A stretch of 64,000 nucleotides of DNA from Diplolepis rosae. Taxonomy: Eukaryota > Arthropoda > Insecta > Hymenoptera > Diplolepididae. Below are positions 43,370-54,456 of the stretch, piece by piece. How positions within the stretch are numbered: position 1 is the first letter of the stretch; each line of letters begins with the position of its first letter. The position numbers and the translations under genes are program-made. The notes beneath the pieces were generated by a model, which was not told the origin of the DNA, ran no database searches, and saw only the letters and a program-made list of their open reading frames with translations. Location: the NCBI GenBank assembly GCA_030998225.1, contig JAPYXD010000680.1, positions 17,062,501 through 17,126,500 of the forward strand. The letters run 5' to 3'.

Positions 43370-43860
43370 GAAATTTGGTGAGAGTAAGCTTTTAAGATCG
43401 CTGGTTACGAATTCGATGTTAGATTTTCAAAATCTAATATGGCGGATCCAACATGGCGGACATCGGAACGTAATTTTTGGGGCCGTTCACATAATACGTC
43501 ACGCCGTTTTCATTTGTTTAAAAAGAGATAAGAATAAAATTGTCGTGAAGTTGACAACGACAAAGCTACATAAACAAAAGAAAAGTAGCGTTACGTATTA
43601 TTTGAACAGCCCCTTTCAAGAATATTAATGAAAAGTAACACTTCGGCGACCGCCGTATTGGATCCGCCATCTTAAATTTTGAAAATCTGACGTCGGATTC
43701 GTAATCAGCGACCCAAAAAACCCCTTAGTAAATATTTTCATAAATTTTCTTTCTACATCCGCCATATTGGATCCGCCATCTTGAATTTTGAAAATCTGAC
43801 ATTAGATTCGTAATCAGCGACCTCGAAAGCCCCCAAGTACACATTTTCACGATCATTGGA
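43370..43860. repeat. Inverted repeat with 'ggatccgccat' words, split by a 135-bp MITE
   Basis: 'gctggttacgaattcgatgt' and 'atggcggatccaacatgg' recur inverted and diverged at 43655-43830 ('ttggatccgccatcttgaat', 'attcgtaatcagcgacc'). At 43481-43615 sits a small element with ends GGGGCCGTTCACATAATACG and the complement 'cgtattatttgaacagcccc'. Confidence 0.65.
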
Positions 43861-44394
43861 CAATTACAAAAATGTATGCTTCAAAGGGTTAAAATTTTCC
43901 TTGAGACTTTTTAGGAAAAATTCCCTATTTTGGGGAAGAAAAATGGATTTTCCTATATGAAGAAATATTTTCCGGCGTTGAGGAAAATTCCAAATATTTT
44001 GAGAAACGCTTGGGATTTTTTGGGAAATTTACCAGGTTTGGTAGGAAATTCAGGAACATTTGTAAAAATTTCAAACTCAACCACCTAATTTAAAAAAAAA
44101 TGAGTACCTCCTAAAATTCCGGAAAATTTTGCAAGATATTTTTTGCAGCATATATGCAATCATACACATTTATATTCCAAAAATGCTGTGTTTGAAAATG
44201 TACATATACTAATAGAGCAATATGGTTTTACTAATAATGAAATAATAATATGCAATCAAGATAATCATTTACTGCTTTGTTTTGGTAGTATCTGGTTCTC
44301 TGGAAACTCTATATTCTACTGACCCTCTCATTGCATGAAATAGAAAGGCTTGAGAGGACACGCCGGAACTCATATGAACGCATGAGTACATAAA

Positions 44395-44500
44395 TCTGCC
44401 TACACATATCGCAATATTACACGTGACCCAGAATCGAACCGGGACACACATAATCCGTAACGTTCCTAGGACTTCGTCACTATCGCGTCGAGGCTGTGAT
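44395..44500 (-). repeat. tRNA-like (SINE head) sequence
   Basis: The minus strand has 'gtcccggttcgattctgggt' (B-box with a T-arm-like hairpin) preceded by 'gcgatagtgacgaagtccta' in A-box position. The acceptor stem is not closed. A similar architecture appears at 11283-11370. It is not a credible tRNA gene. Confidence 0.4.
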
Positions 44501-44682
44501 TCAGGTATGAAGACCTCCGCTAGCAACTATACTTTTTATTACATATAGCTGAATATCTATATATACAACATTCATCAAGACATAACAATGTTTCTAAGCT
44601 GCTATAAGTGTGAGAAAAGCCTTGAATCATCAACTATAGATTGAAATCAGCTCAACGCGTGCTGAGTAAACATCATAAATAT

Positions 44683-45096
44683 CACCCAGAAAAAGTTTCT
44701 TTGATTAAAAAAAAATTTCTTTGAATCAAGCAGATTTGTGCATTGCTATACAGTCAAAAAAAAGTTTCTTTGATTTGAAGAAATGAATGTCTGTGCAGTC
44801 GCATAAGTACATATGTAATGTAATTAACAGAAATATTTTCTTTAATTTGAAGAAAAAGTTGTCTTCGTTCAAGGTAATAAAATTAAATAAATTATTCATA
44901 AAGTTTTTGCGGCTATTGTATTTTAATCAAATAAATAATGTTAAAAAAATAATTTCTTTCCCTTAAAAAGGCTAAGAAGGTAATTTCTTAAAATCAAATA
45001 AATTTATATTTGTTCTAAAGGTGTTTTTACTTCGAATTTAAAAAATTAAGTTAAAAATACGATTTCTTAAATTTAAATAAAAATGTTTTCTGGGTG
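44683..45096. mobile_element. Element M6, full copy
   Basis: CACCCAGAAAAAGTTTCTTT and the complement ending 'aatgttttctgggtg', 414 bp. Contains 'gtctgtgcagtcgcataagt'. Reference copy for the M fragments. Confidence 0.75.
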
Positions 45097-45529
45097 TATC
45101 ACTATAAGAAATATCTTAGTAAATTTTCTTTGAAATAGAAAGGACACTAAGTTCTGTAACCTCTCCCTAGAATATGGTAAGGAAAACTCCTCGAAATTTT
45201 TACGGTACTTATCTAGGTTTTTTAAAAATATTTTGAATTTCCTCCACAATTTTTGGAACAAGTTCTTAAAGAAACCACCAGCTTTGGAGCCATTTCTATA
45301 AATTTCCAATAGCTTTCCCAAAATTTTCGTTTTAGCCTTATATAAATTGTTGGAAACGAATGTAAAATAATGAGATAAACCTTGAAAATGGAGTTCTAAG
45401 CCCTAATTTAGAAATTTGAATGTGTTGAAGGTATTATATTTTAAGACATGCTCTAGTTTCACATTTCTAGTCTGGACCATTACAAAATTTCTGAACGAGA
45501 AGGTGCATAAGAATATTTTTAAATATTTT

Positions 45530-46290
45530 TGGATATCCCAACGAACTTTTCAGGATATTTCACATACATATTTACTAATATTTCAAGGTACATCAAGGCA
45601 TTTCAAAGTACTTTGGGATATTTAAAGATATTCCAGGATATTTTACATGCATACTTCATAATATTTTAAGGCTCATCAGGACATTTTATTTATTTATTTG
45701 AATCATTTTAAAGAATTTGAAATCTTTCTGTGTACATTGAGAAAAAAGATTTGATTGAATCAAAAAAAATAATTTGTTTGAACGACTTTCTTTGATTTAA
45801 AGAAATGATTTGTTTAAATGAAATAAAATTTGTTTGATTTAAACAAAATATCTTTGAACCAAATACATATATGTTTGAATCAAATTAATTTTTCTTCAAA
45901 ACAAAGAAATTAATGCATTGATATATGGTCAAAGATATAATTTGTTTGATTTAAGGCAGAAATTTATTTGATTCGAACAAATATTTATTTGGTCCAAAGA
46001 TATTTTGTTTGAATCAAACAAATTTTGTTTCATTTAAACAAATCATTTCTTTAGATCAAAGAAAGTCGTTCAAACAAATTATTTTTTTTGATTCAATCAA
46101 ATCTTTTTTCTCAGTGTAAAAAGGGACGATTTTGCCAGTATTCGAGCCCGGGTCTTTCAATTGCCGTCGACGTATATCAAGACACTTCATGAAATTTCAA
46201 GATACATAAAGATATTGCAAAGTGCTTCAGAATATGTGAAGGCCATATAAGACATTTCAATAAATTTTACGATATTCCAATGAACTTAAG
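45530..46290. repeat. Degenerate 'ggatatttca/tttcaagg' repeat with insertions
   Basis: Short imperfect words (gatatttca, atttcaaggta, catcaagg) repeat from 45530 to 45700 and again from 46180 to 46290. They are separated by a SINE (45710-46175), which itself contains element L2. Confidence 0.45.
45735..46116. mobile_element. Hairpin element L, copy 2, inside a SINE
   Basis: CATTGAGAAAAAAGATTTGA and the complement ending TTTTTTCTCAGTG, TA duplications at 45733-45734 and 46117-46118. SINE sequence lies on both sides ('gaaatctttctgtg' left; 'ttcgagcccgggtctttc' right). 382 bp, near-perfect palindrome. Confidence 0.85.
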
Positions 46291-46463
46291 AATAAATGAA
46301 ATCGCAACTTGTATTGACCCTCAATTCTCAATCATTCTTATTCTACTTACTTCATGATATTTCACATGCTTAAGAGTATTTCGAGATGTTCAATAGCTTT
46401 GGTTCTATTTTCTTGAAATCAAATTGAATTACAGCTATAATAATCGAAACCTTAAATACTTAT

Positions 46464-46616
46464 TTAAGGACATTTCATGGACGTGACTTTATCCGATACT
46501 TTTTGTCCATTCCATTCTTAAATAAATCTGCTATGGAAAATCCATTTGAATTATTAAATTAAGAATGGAAAGGACAAAAAGTATCGGATAAAGTCACGTC
46601 CATGACATGCCCTTAA
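46464..46616. mobile_element. TTAA-flanked hairpin MITE T4
   Basis: TTAA at 46464-46467 and 46613-46616. The arms GGACATTTCATGGACGTGAC and the complement 'gtcacgtccatgacatgccc' extend for nearly 60 bp ('ttatccgatactttttgtcc'). Confidence 0.85.
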
Positions 46617-47394
46617 TAGATTTTTGTTCACCTCTGGCACGCTTGCAAATGTTTTTTTTTACGCAAAACTATTTTAAACTGCAGAACAAAACATCTAGAA
46701 TTCAGAGAAAGAAAGAGAGAGAGAGAGATTTTCTTAAAGCCAAGTCATCTTCCATTACCTACATATTCAGAAAGAGGATAGAGAAGAGCGAGGCATCTGT
46801 AAATGACGAAGAGCTAGGGAATATGGGATACTATATAGTAAATATATACATAACTATACGAATACGTATTCAGATGCTGGCTTTCGTGAACGCTAACGAT
46901 AAACCGGAGGCCCGAAATCCCGTTATTCTTGCTTCTTGCTGCTTCGGTCAAACCTTACTCTTCGGGACAGAGTAAAAAATATGCAAGGACTTTCTTCCTT
47001 TCTCAATTATTCTTTTTTATTCATCCTCTCCTCTCTTTTCATATTATACTCCATCTTGCTCTTTAACATAGGCGTTCATCGCCCCTGACCCACTACGACC
47101 CGCCTGCAACATCGTGGACTCGTAAAACTCTGAGCTTAGGTCAACAGGGATAGCCGACGATCATCGGTTAGATAAAATCGTCTATCTACTAACGAGGCAT
47201 AATTATGGTCCTCGAGGAGACACAAGAAATGTTCTATCAGTAGACAAAGTGCCTCATATTCAAGAATAATGAAGCCATCTCAAAAGAAATATTAACTGCG
47301 TTCTCTCTTACTGTATGAAGAATTATCAAATTAAAGAACTCAAAATTTGCATATCGAGGACTTATAGTTGCATCTTCCCAGTTGGACCAATCTG
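46617..47394. other. Less AT-rich unique DNA, no called gene
   Basis: Includes a GA-rich run near 46705-46726 and a 122-codon frame from 46607 that begins inside T4's right TIR and shows no domain. 47080-47240 is relatively GC-rich ('gacccactacgacccgcctg') but lacks a convincing frame. Confidence 0.45.
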
Positions 47395-47399
47395 TATTG

Positions 47400-48655
47400 T
47401 GACGATTTTCATTAAAAAGTCAGTACTGAGCCAGTACTGGTTAGCCGCTACTGACTTGCCATTACTGGCTGATTAATGGCTATCATGAATATTTAGTACT
47501 GCGCCAGTACTGAGAATACGTAGTGTACCAGTACTAACCAAGTACTGGTTAGCCACTGCTGGCTTGACATTACTGGCACAGTAAAGGTTTTCATGAATAT
47601 TTAGTACTGCGTCAGTACTGGGAAGACGGTAGTGTGTCAGTACTCGCTAGCCGTTACTGACTTGACATTACTGGCGCAGTAATGGCTATAATTAATATTT
47701 AGTACTGCGCCAGTACTGGAAAGACGGTAGTGTGCCAGTGCCGAGCGACAGTACTGCACCAGTACTCTTTAGCCGTTGCTGACTTGACATTACTGGCGCA
47801 TTAATGGCTATCATGAATATTTAGTACTGCGCCAGTACTGAGAATACGTAGTGTACCAGTGCTGGGCGACAGTACTGCTCCAGTACTGGTTAGCCACTAC
47901 TGACGTGACATTGCTGGCACAGTAAAGGCCTTAATAAATATTTAGTACTGCGCCAGTACGGGGAATACGGTGTTGTGCCAGTATTCGCTAGCCGTTACTG
48001 ACTTGACATTAATGGCGCAGTAATGGCTATCATGAATATTTAGTAGTGTGCCCGTACTGGGAAGACGGTAGTATGCCAGTGCTGGGCGACAGTACTGCTT
48101 CAGTACTGGTAAGCCACTGCTGGCTTGACATTACTGGCACAGTAAAGGCTATCATGAATATTTTTTACTGTGACAGTACTGGGAAGAGAGTAGTGTGTCA
48201 GTACTCGCTAGCCGTTACTAACTTGACATTACTGGCGCAGTAATGGCCATAATGAATATTTAGTACTGTGCCAGTACTGGAAAGGCGGTAGTGTGCCAGT
48301 GCTGGGCGACAGTAATGCACCAGTACTCTTTAGCCGTTACTGACTTGACATTACTGGCGCATTAATGGCTATCATGAATATTTAGTACTGCGCCAGTACT
48401 GGGAAGACGGTAGTGTGTCAGTACTCGCTAGCCGTTACTGTCTTGACATTACTGCCGCAATAATGGCTATCATGAATATTTAGTACTGCACCAGTACTGG
48501 GAAGACGGTAGTGTGCCAGTGAAGGGCGACACTACAGACTAGTACTGGCAAGTCATTACTGGCCAAGCATCATCATCCCCGTATTCTGCCAGTACAAGCG
48601 CAGTACTAATTTCCAGTACCGAGACTGTACCCGGCAGTACTGGCGTAGAACCATG
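47400..48655. repeat. Satellite-like array with alternating about 97/122-bp units
   Basis: 'catgaatatttagtactg' or a close variant recurs at about 47483, 47593, 47689, 47811, 47931, 48027, 48150, 48248, 48370 and 48467. Most spacings alternate between 96-98 and 120-123, giving a higher-order unit of about 219 bp. The longer unit carries an extra 'gccagtgctgggcgacagta'. The core 'agtactgcgccagtact' is a near-palindrome. The 65-codon frame at 48046 is part of the array. Confidence 0.85.
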
Positions 48656-48839
48656 CTTGCGTTACGTTTTGTTATCTGCCTGAAAATAAATCATAAAAAT
48701 GACACTTTTTTGGGAGGCTCAAAGATGATAAAATCCCTTAATAATATTGTAATAATTCGTGACGTACAAAATATTAAAAAATGCACCACAGTTTTTAAAC
48801 TTTAAAAATGTGGACTACACTTTTAAAATGTATGTCACA

Positions 48840-49012
48840 AATTATTACAATAATATTAAATAATTCAAATTTAAAGAATTTGATATTTTCTGTTGTAAAA
48901 GAGACGCTTTTGACTGTGCCGGGATTTGAGCCCGGGTCTATCTGATACACGACTAATGATCCTCCGATAATGTAGGCTGTGGCAAAAATTTCGAACTTAA
49001 CCACCTAATCTA
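48840..49012 (-). repeat. SINE copy
   Basis: On the minus strand: 'attaggtggttaagttcgaa', 'acattatcggaggatcatta', 'gacccgggctcaaatcccgg', then the tail 'acaacagaaaatatcaaatt'. This is the most complete copy and defines the element's order. Confidence 0.7.
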
Positions 49013-49199
49013 TGTATGTACCTTTCTGGAAATTTGGTAAATATATAAGAAAACAATAAAGAACGTTTGTTGACTTGGCTCCAGTAAAATAATATTAGTT
49101 TATTGTAATCGAGTCCAAATTTGGAGAAAGATATTTGGTATATCAAGAAAAGTTGTCTTACAACTTTTATGAATGAATTAACCTAGAATTTAATAACGT

Positions 49200-49545
49200 A
49201 TTCCGGTTAATGCATGACCTTAAAACACTTAATTCTTCAAGATTTTTAATTCAAAAAACAATCTCTGAAGTCCATAAACGTAACAACTCGAAGGTTTTTA
49301 AGAGCTTATTTTGCCTTCTGGTCTGTCCAACATCAGTCGTAACCCTGTTTCCCATCGCAGCAGTAAACTTTTTCTCGGTATGGCGTAATATACGACATAA
49401 CACGACGTTAGTTCTCGCCATGAGGAAACATCAGCAGCCCGGAGTGGGCGATTTGTTATTTACAGTCCTTCTCAGAGTTCTCGTTAAATTTACTCACTGC
49501 ACTCGTGTACCAAGACTGCGGTAGCACAGGAAAGGATCATATACA
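49200..49545 (+). other. GC-richer island with a 104-codon frame, unrecognised
   Basis: A frame from ATG 49210 to TAG 49524 reads with hydrophobic patches ('SLFCLLVCPTSVVTLFP') and a basic end. No domain, and no homologous feature in the window. Could be unique non-coding DNA. Confidence 0.2.
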
Positions 49546-50049
49546 GGATATAATTTTCTTTTCTGATTGTTATCTCAAAGGGTAACTATAAAATGGCAAA
49601 AACTAGTATTTCTTGTTTACATGAGTATCTTCATAAAATAAATATCATCCATGTGTGTGAAAATAACTTTTTGTAACCAGTACTATATTTTTCTTTTCAT
49701 AACAGGAATTTTTTTTTGGCTTGCTAACAAAATCGCGGTTTTAAGCGAGAAAAAAATTTGATTTTGATACATTAGTTTCAAGTTTAAAAATGTACTATTT
49801 TGTTATTATAATTTTAACCAAAAAAAATTCGACTGGTTGCATTTAACATTTGTATGATTTATGATGTTTCACAGGATGAAGCTGAATGTCACTGGATATA
49901 TCACATCAAATTAAGAACTTTTATTATTTTAAATTAAAGTATAAAAACTCAAGTCAATTTAAAAATATAGTCAATTACATTTTCTCGAAGTTACTTCGAC
50001 TTTGAGGAATATATTCTCATCATGACACTCGCGCTTCTCCCTTTATTTT

Positions 50050-50438
50050 TACTATATATTCAGTAGTCACATTTACATTAAAAATAAAACAAAAAATTTG
50101 TAGATCTTTTTGTAGTAAATAATTTCGTATAATTAAAATTTGTTCGAATCTCGTATAATTTAACTGGAAAATGGAATATTTTATACTGATTTTTTTCGAG
50201 TTTCAACATACTCTAATTCTTCTAAATTTGATTTAATTGCAAAATTTGATGAGGATAATTAGCAGATATTTATGAGCACTATCAGAAATCAATATTGCAA
50301 TTTTTAATTTTTATAAAATCACAAAAAATACTCTTATTTTCACAATTTTGTTGGGATGTGGCTGGTTAACGAACTTGTCTTTACTTTTTTGGCTCCGATA
50401 AAGTATGCCAAAGCTGCTCTAAGAGCCTCTTTAACTGT
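50050..50438 (-). repeat. Repeat Q, minus orientation
   Basis: 'tcgtataatttaactggaaa', 'tatttatgagcactatcaga', 'ttggctccgataaagtatgc': the complement of the 42000-42300 part of the long Q copy, interrupted by T3. 49546-50049 is AT-rich without a gene. Confidence 0.65.
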
Positions 50439-50996
50439 TTAAGGGGTCATTCTAGTTTACTAACCTCAAAAAATCGATTTTTTGTTGCATTTTTCGAAAG
50501 TATATATATATATATAAATATATATATATATTCAAATATATTCGTATGAAGGTACTTTTTATAGTGCAGGCATCGCTGATTAAGCGAAGGTAAGATTTTT
50601 TTACGATTTCTTATAAAAAAAAATGTTCAACACATTTTTGTCAAAACAACGTTTTTACACCGCTTGTTGATAAAATTTCCGAAAGTACTGAACCGATTCT
50701 TATGACATTTCGTCATACCATGACGTCATACCAAAACTATTCAAATTTTTTGTTTTAGATGGTCCGTCTCCAAGATTTCATCAACAGCACAGACATACCT
50801 ACTTTTTGAGGAGTCAAGTTTACCTGCTGTTTTTATATAGAAAAAGTGTATTAAGAAAACAATTTTTTTTTTAATTTAAATTATAAGTGTTATTAAGCCC
50901 AACAAGTTTTCTACCCATAATTATAATAGCAATCTCTAAAAAAATTCATAAAAATAGCCTTTGTTTTCAAACGCCTAAACTAGAATGACCCCTTAA
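50439..50996. mobile_element. TTAA-flanked MITE T3
   Basis: TTAA at 50439-50442 and 50993-50996; ends GGGGTCATTCTAGTTTACTA and the complement 'aaactagaatgacccc'. A (TA)n run lies at 50502-50532. Interior 'aaaaaatcgattttttgttg' is shared with T1 and T2. Confidence 0.82.
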
Positions 50997-51024
50997 GGGG
51001 TGTCTGAACTTGAAATTTCGAAAA

Positions 51025-51244
51025 TTCAATTTTTACATTCTCATCATCAATAAAAGGGTATTGGTTTAATTTGAAGAATGACGTTCGGAATTATCATCAA
51101 ATCTTTACGTTTTAAGACCTCCTGAGTTAGAAGAAACGGTTTTCACGAAAGTGTCTGTCTGTCGTCTGTTCGACCTTTGTGGACACGATAACTCTTGATA
51201 AAATTATCGAATAGGGTTGAGCTTTGGCATACCTCTTTAGGACT
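51025..51244 (+). repeat. Repeat Q left end
   Basis: 'acattctcatcatcaataaa', 'tgtctgtctgtcgtctgttc', 'gataaaattatcgaataggg', ending where the mariner relic begins. Confidence 0.65.
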
Positions 51245-51296
51245 CAAAAAGAAACATAGTCTCCTTGTAGCTCGATACACTTAATCCAGCGATTTG

Positions 51297-51760
51297 CTAA
51301 TTTCTTCCAAATAGACCTCTGTTTCGGTGATACCATCCTGGTTTTAATCTCATTTCGACAAGCCGTTTTTTCATGTTTGGAAACAGGAAAAAGTCACTGG
51401 AGGCTAAATCCAGCGAATACGGTAGGTGCGGCAACAATTCGAACTTCAATATGTGCAATTTCGCCATTTTAACAGTACAGGTATGCACGTGTGCATTGTC
51501 TTCATGAAAGAGCACTTTCTCCTTTGGAAAATGGGAGCGTTTTTTCTTGATTTCTTTGCCCAGCTGGGCCAATAATGACGCATAATATTCGCCATTTATC
51601 GTTCGCCCTTTTTCCAAGTAATCAATAAAGATGATTCTGCTCGCATCTCAAAAAACCGTTCCCATCATCTTGCCGGCCAATTTTATCGTCTTCGCCTTCT
51701 TCGAAGCTGGTTCGCCTAATGCTGTCCACTGTTTCGACTGTACACCCAATTGTACACAAT
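51297..51760 (-). pseudogene. Mariner transposase fragment
   Basis: The minus-strand frame holds 'KGRTINGEYYASLLAQLG', the catalytic-core motif 'LFHEDNAHVHTC', and 'LLPHLPYSLDLASSDFFLFPNMKKRL', where family members have YSPDLAPSD. The two aspartates match a D,D34D spacing. Upstream, 'KKAKTIKLAGKMMGTVF' is followed by a TGA where relatives have Trp. The first catalytic Asp region was not found. Different from the mariner at 21970. Confidence 0.75.
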
Positions 51761-51956
51761 TTTAAATGATGGTGCAGATGTACCATGAGCTTCATCCAAC
51801 TCGACTTTTATTTATTTTGGTGTAAAGCCTTTTATTTAAAAGTCTTTAATTAATGCACGAAATTCGTTTTTCTCCATTTTATTGGATTCACAAGACTTGT
51901 TTGCTTTGATCGATTGTAAAAATTGAACTACGCGACGGATTCGGCTGAAAATTTGA

Positions 51957-52678
51957 CAGTATAGTCTTGACTCGTTTACTGCAAGGTTCCGAAACAAGCG
52001 AGACTCGTTTATTGCAAGACGAGGGGGGCTCCCACCAGCTAGTGATGGAACCTCGATATCAGAAACATCGGAAACATCGAGGTTTTTGTTTTCGATGTCG
52101 ATGTTTTTGACATCGATGTTTAAGATTCGATGTTGAGGTTACATCGAACATCGAAACTTCTTGTTTTCGATGGTTCGAAAGTCGGTGTTTTTAGGTTTTT
52201 ATTCGCCGCTACGGCCGCTACGTTCTACGAAGCGGGACGGTCGCTCGTCGCCCGACCACCGCCACCGGGGCCAATAATAAAAAAGAGTTGCTCACAGCTA
52301 GGACTAGCTCTGAGGTACTGACAGAAACATCTAATCAGCATTCAGCAACATGTACCTACTAGTGATGGAACCTCGACATCGGAAACATCGAGGTTTCGTT
52401 TTCGATACATCGGTGACATCGATGTTGACCATTTTCGATGTCCGAGGTCCCTTAACATCGAGGTCTTGCTTTCGAGGTTCCATCATTACCACCAGCGCAA
52501 CTATCGATGAGGTTGGTTTTCAGAGCAAGCAGTGGATTGGTTGTCGCCCCAACCACAGTGTTGCATATACGGTAAATGTGGCGGTTAAGGGAACGTTCGG
52601 GCCTTGCAATAGACGAATCTCACGCCTTACAATAAACGAGTCTTTCAATAGATGAATCTTGCAATAAATGAGTCTTGA
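51957..52678. mobile_element. Pogo-like element D
   Basis: Left CAGTATAGTCTTGACTCGTT and the right complement 'ttgcaataaatgagtcttga' are diverged TIRs with repeated 'cgtttattgcaag' subterminal words. 'gaggggggctcccaccag' is the block shared with A and E. It holds the hAT-like element at 52041-52488. Confidence 0.65.
52041..52488. mobile_element. hAT-like pieces with CATCGATGTT words
   Basis: 'tagtgatggaacctcgatat' occurs at 52041 and again at 52364 in the same orientation; the inverse 'gaggttccatcattacc' closes the unit at 52488. The interior is dominated by CATCGA/TCGATG words. TAGTGATGGAAC ends resemble hAT TIRs. Two overlapping or tandem copies are likely. Confidence 0.55.
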
Positions 52679-52780
52679 CAGTTGTTTATTAAGAGATGGC
52701 GCTCTTTAGAAATATACTTCTTTCAATATTTTGAGCGCCATTTGGTACATTTTGTAAGGACTAATTGACCTGCCCCCATA

Positions 52781-53010
52781 AGAACATTCTTCGATTAAAT
52801 CCAAATTAAAAAAATTACAGTATATTGAAACTCGAAAAAAGTCAATATCAGAATTCCATTTTCCAGTTAAATTATACGAGATACGAAAAAACCTAATTAT
52901 ACAAAATTATTTACTACAAAAAGACCTACAAATTTATATTTTTTTATTTTTAATGCAAATGTGGCTCTAATGGATATAAAGTAAAAATTGATCGCAAAGA
53001 TTACATTTTC
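52781..53010 (-). repeat. Repeat Q piece, minus orientation
   Basis: 'ttaaattatacgagatacga' and 'atttatattttttatttttaa'-like content as in other Q copies. 53010-53930 beyond it holds one less AT-rich block (53400-53640) with no convincing frame. Confidence 0.55.
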
Positions 53011-53929
53011 TATAGAATGATCGGAAAATTTTATGGCGCCTTAATCCACTTGTTAATAACAAATATCATTTTGTAATTTTCGAAATTTCTAAAAATTATC
53101 TTTTCATTTTACAGTTTTATTATTCTAATAAAAGGAATTTTTATTATTTCAGATCGCCCTACTTGCCAGACTTAAGCAGACCCCTTAAAGTACTTTTAAA
53201 TCATTTTGTTCCAGTTTAGGAATCTTCTGATAATTCCGGTTTTCATTTCAAATTCCGTTTCCATTCCTGTTTTATAAGAAGACCCAGCATATGCTCTAGG
53301 GAAAAAAAAATAATAGCGAAACATATGGTTTAAATATTAAACAAACTGTTTGAAAGACAATTATAAAAAGCTATATGAAATAGAAATACGAAAGGGCACG
53401 TGATAATTGATTAACATAGAAGATTCGAAACACCCAGTATGAGGATATCCAGGATGGGTCTCGTGTGCCAGGTGACGTTCATTTCAGAGCAAGTTCGAGC
53501 CTTGATAAGTTTACTTGCACAGTTAACGTCGTGCCCGAGTAGGTGCTTTACAGTTAGCCACATGCTGTGCTGTAACAGTATATTCACGAGGACAACGCGA
53601 AGGAAATGAGTTCAACGCTTGCAGATGAGTTAACGACTCTCCGGATGTAAATGTCATTAAATAAACTTTTTTTTTAACCGAATCTCTCTTCAAAATATTA
53701 CTTGAGGTTCAAAAAAGAAAGAAAATAAAACAAGTTACTCGAGTGGCTAATTAAAAGAAAATTAAAGTCAGCCAACCGATTCTTGAAAAAGAAACTGCAA
53801 TATATATTACAGTCCACTTGCCCTTTGACAGTTTTTCAATAAGTTTTAATATTCGCCGTCAAGTAGGTAAAATATATATCAAGTTGAGATTTTGGCAAAT
53901 TTAAATCTGCCCAATCCCGTTCGAGAGCA

Positions 53930-54420
53930 CGGACACATTCTCCTTGCTTTTAAGAATAAACTCCCATCAAGACGCGTACGCTTCGCGCTTGATATTAATG
54001 GTTAGGAAGAATTAAATAAAGTTTTACAAAAATATTTCGCAGAGCCTTTCCGATATTTTTTGTCGTTTTTAAATAAACTTGAATTTCGCATTTATAAAAT
54101 TAAAAATGGCATTTTTCATGGTTACAATGGAAATTATGAGTTTTATCAAAAATTAATCGAAATCAAATTTGTAGATCTCTTAAGGCAAATAATTTAATAC
54201 TATAAATTTGTTAATTTTAGTTCGATCGAAAAATGTCATCAGGATAATTTGTAGACCTTTTTTAAACAATGAATTTTACATCCTGACGTTTTTTCGCATT
54301 TCGCGTAGTTTGGATAAAGAAATGAAATTTCTTATTTTGAATGGAAATTTTTGTAAATTAAAATTTTTAAATTTCTAAAAATATACAGCTCATCAAAACA
54401 TGTGAAGATGGAACTTTGCA
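53930..54420 (-). repeat. Repeat Q piece, diverged
   Basis: 'gacgcgtacgcttcgcgctt' is a Q terminal block in inverse sense, followed by 'tttcgcgtagtttgg'-type words. Ends at the element at 54457. Confidence 0.5.
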
Positions 54421-54456
54421 GAACTTTTTAAGTAAACAATTTTGCATTCTGACATT

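Larger units (their letters stand above)
51245..52780 (-). mobile_element. Mariner relic split by pogo-like element D
   Basis: The minus-strand transposase part occupies 51245-51956. On the other side of D, 52679-52780 ('agatggcgctctttagaaat') would be the 5' non-coding end. Precise TIRs were not identified, so the outer limits are approximate. Confidence 0.6.

Noticed and set aside
47400..48655. CRISPR array or other spaced-repeat defence locus
   Set aside because: Eukaryotic context, units of about 97 and 122 bp with no constant repeat/variable spacer pattern and no cas genes.
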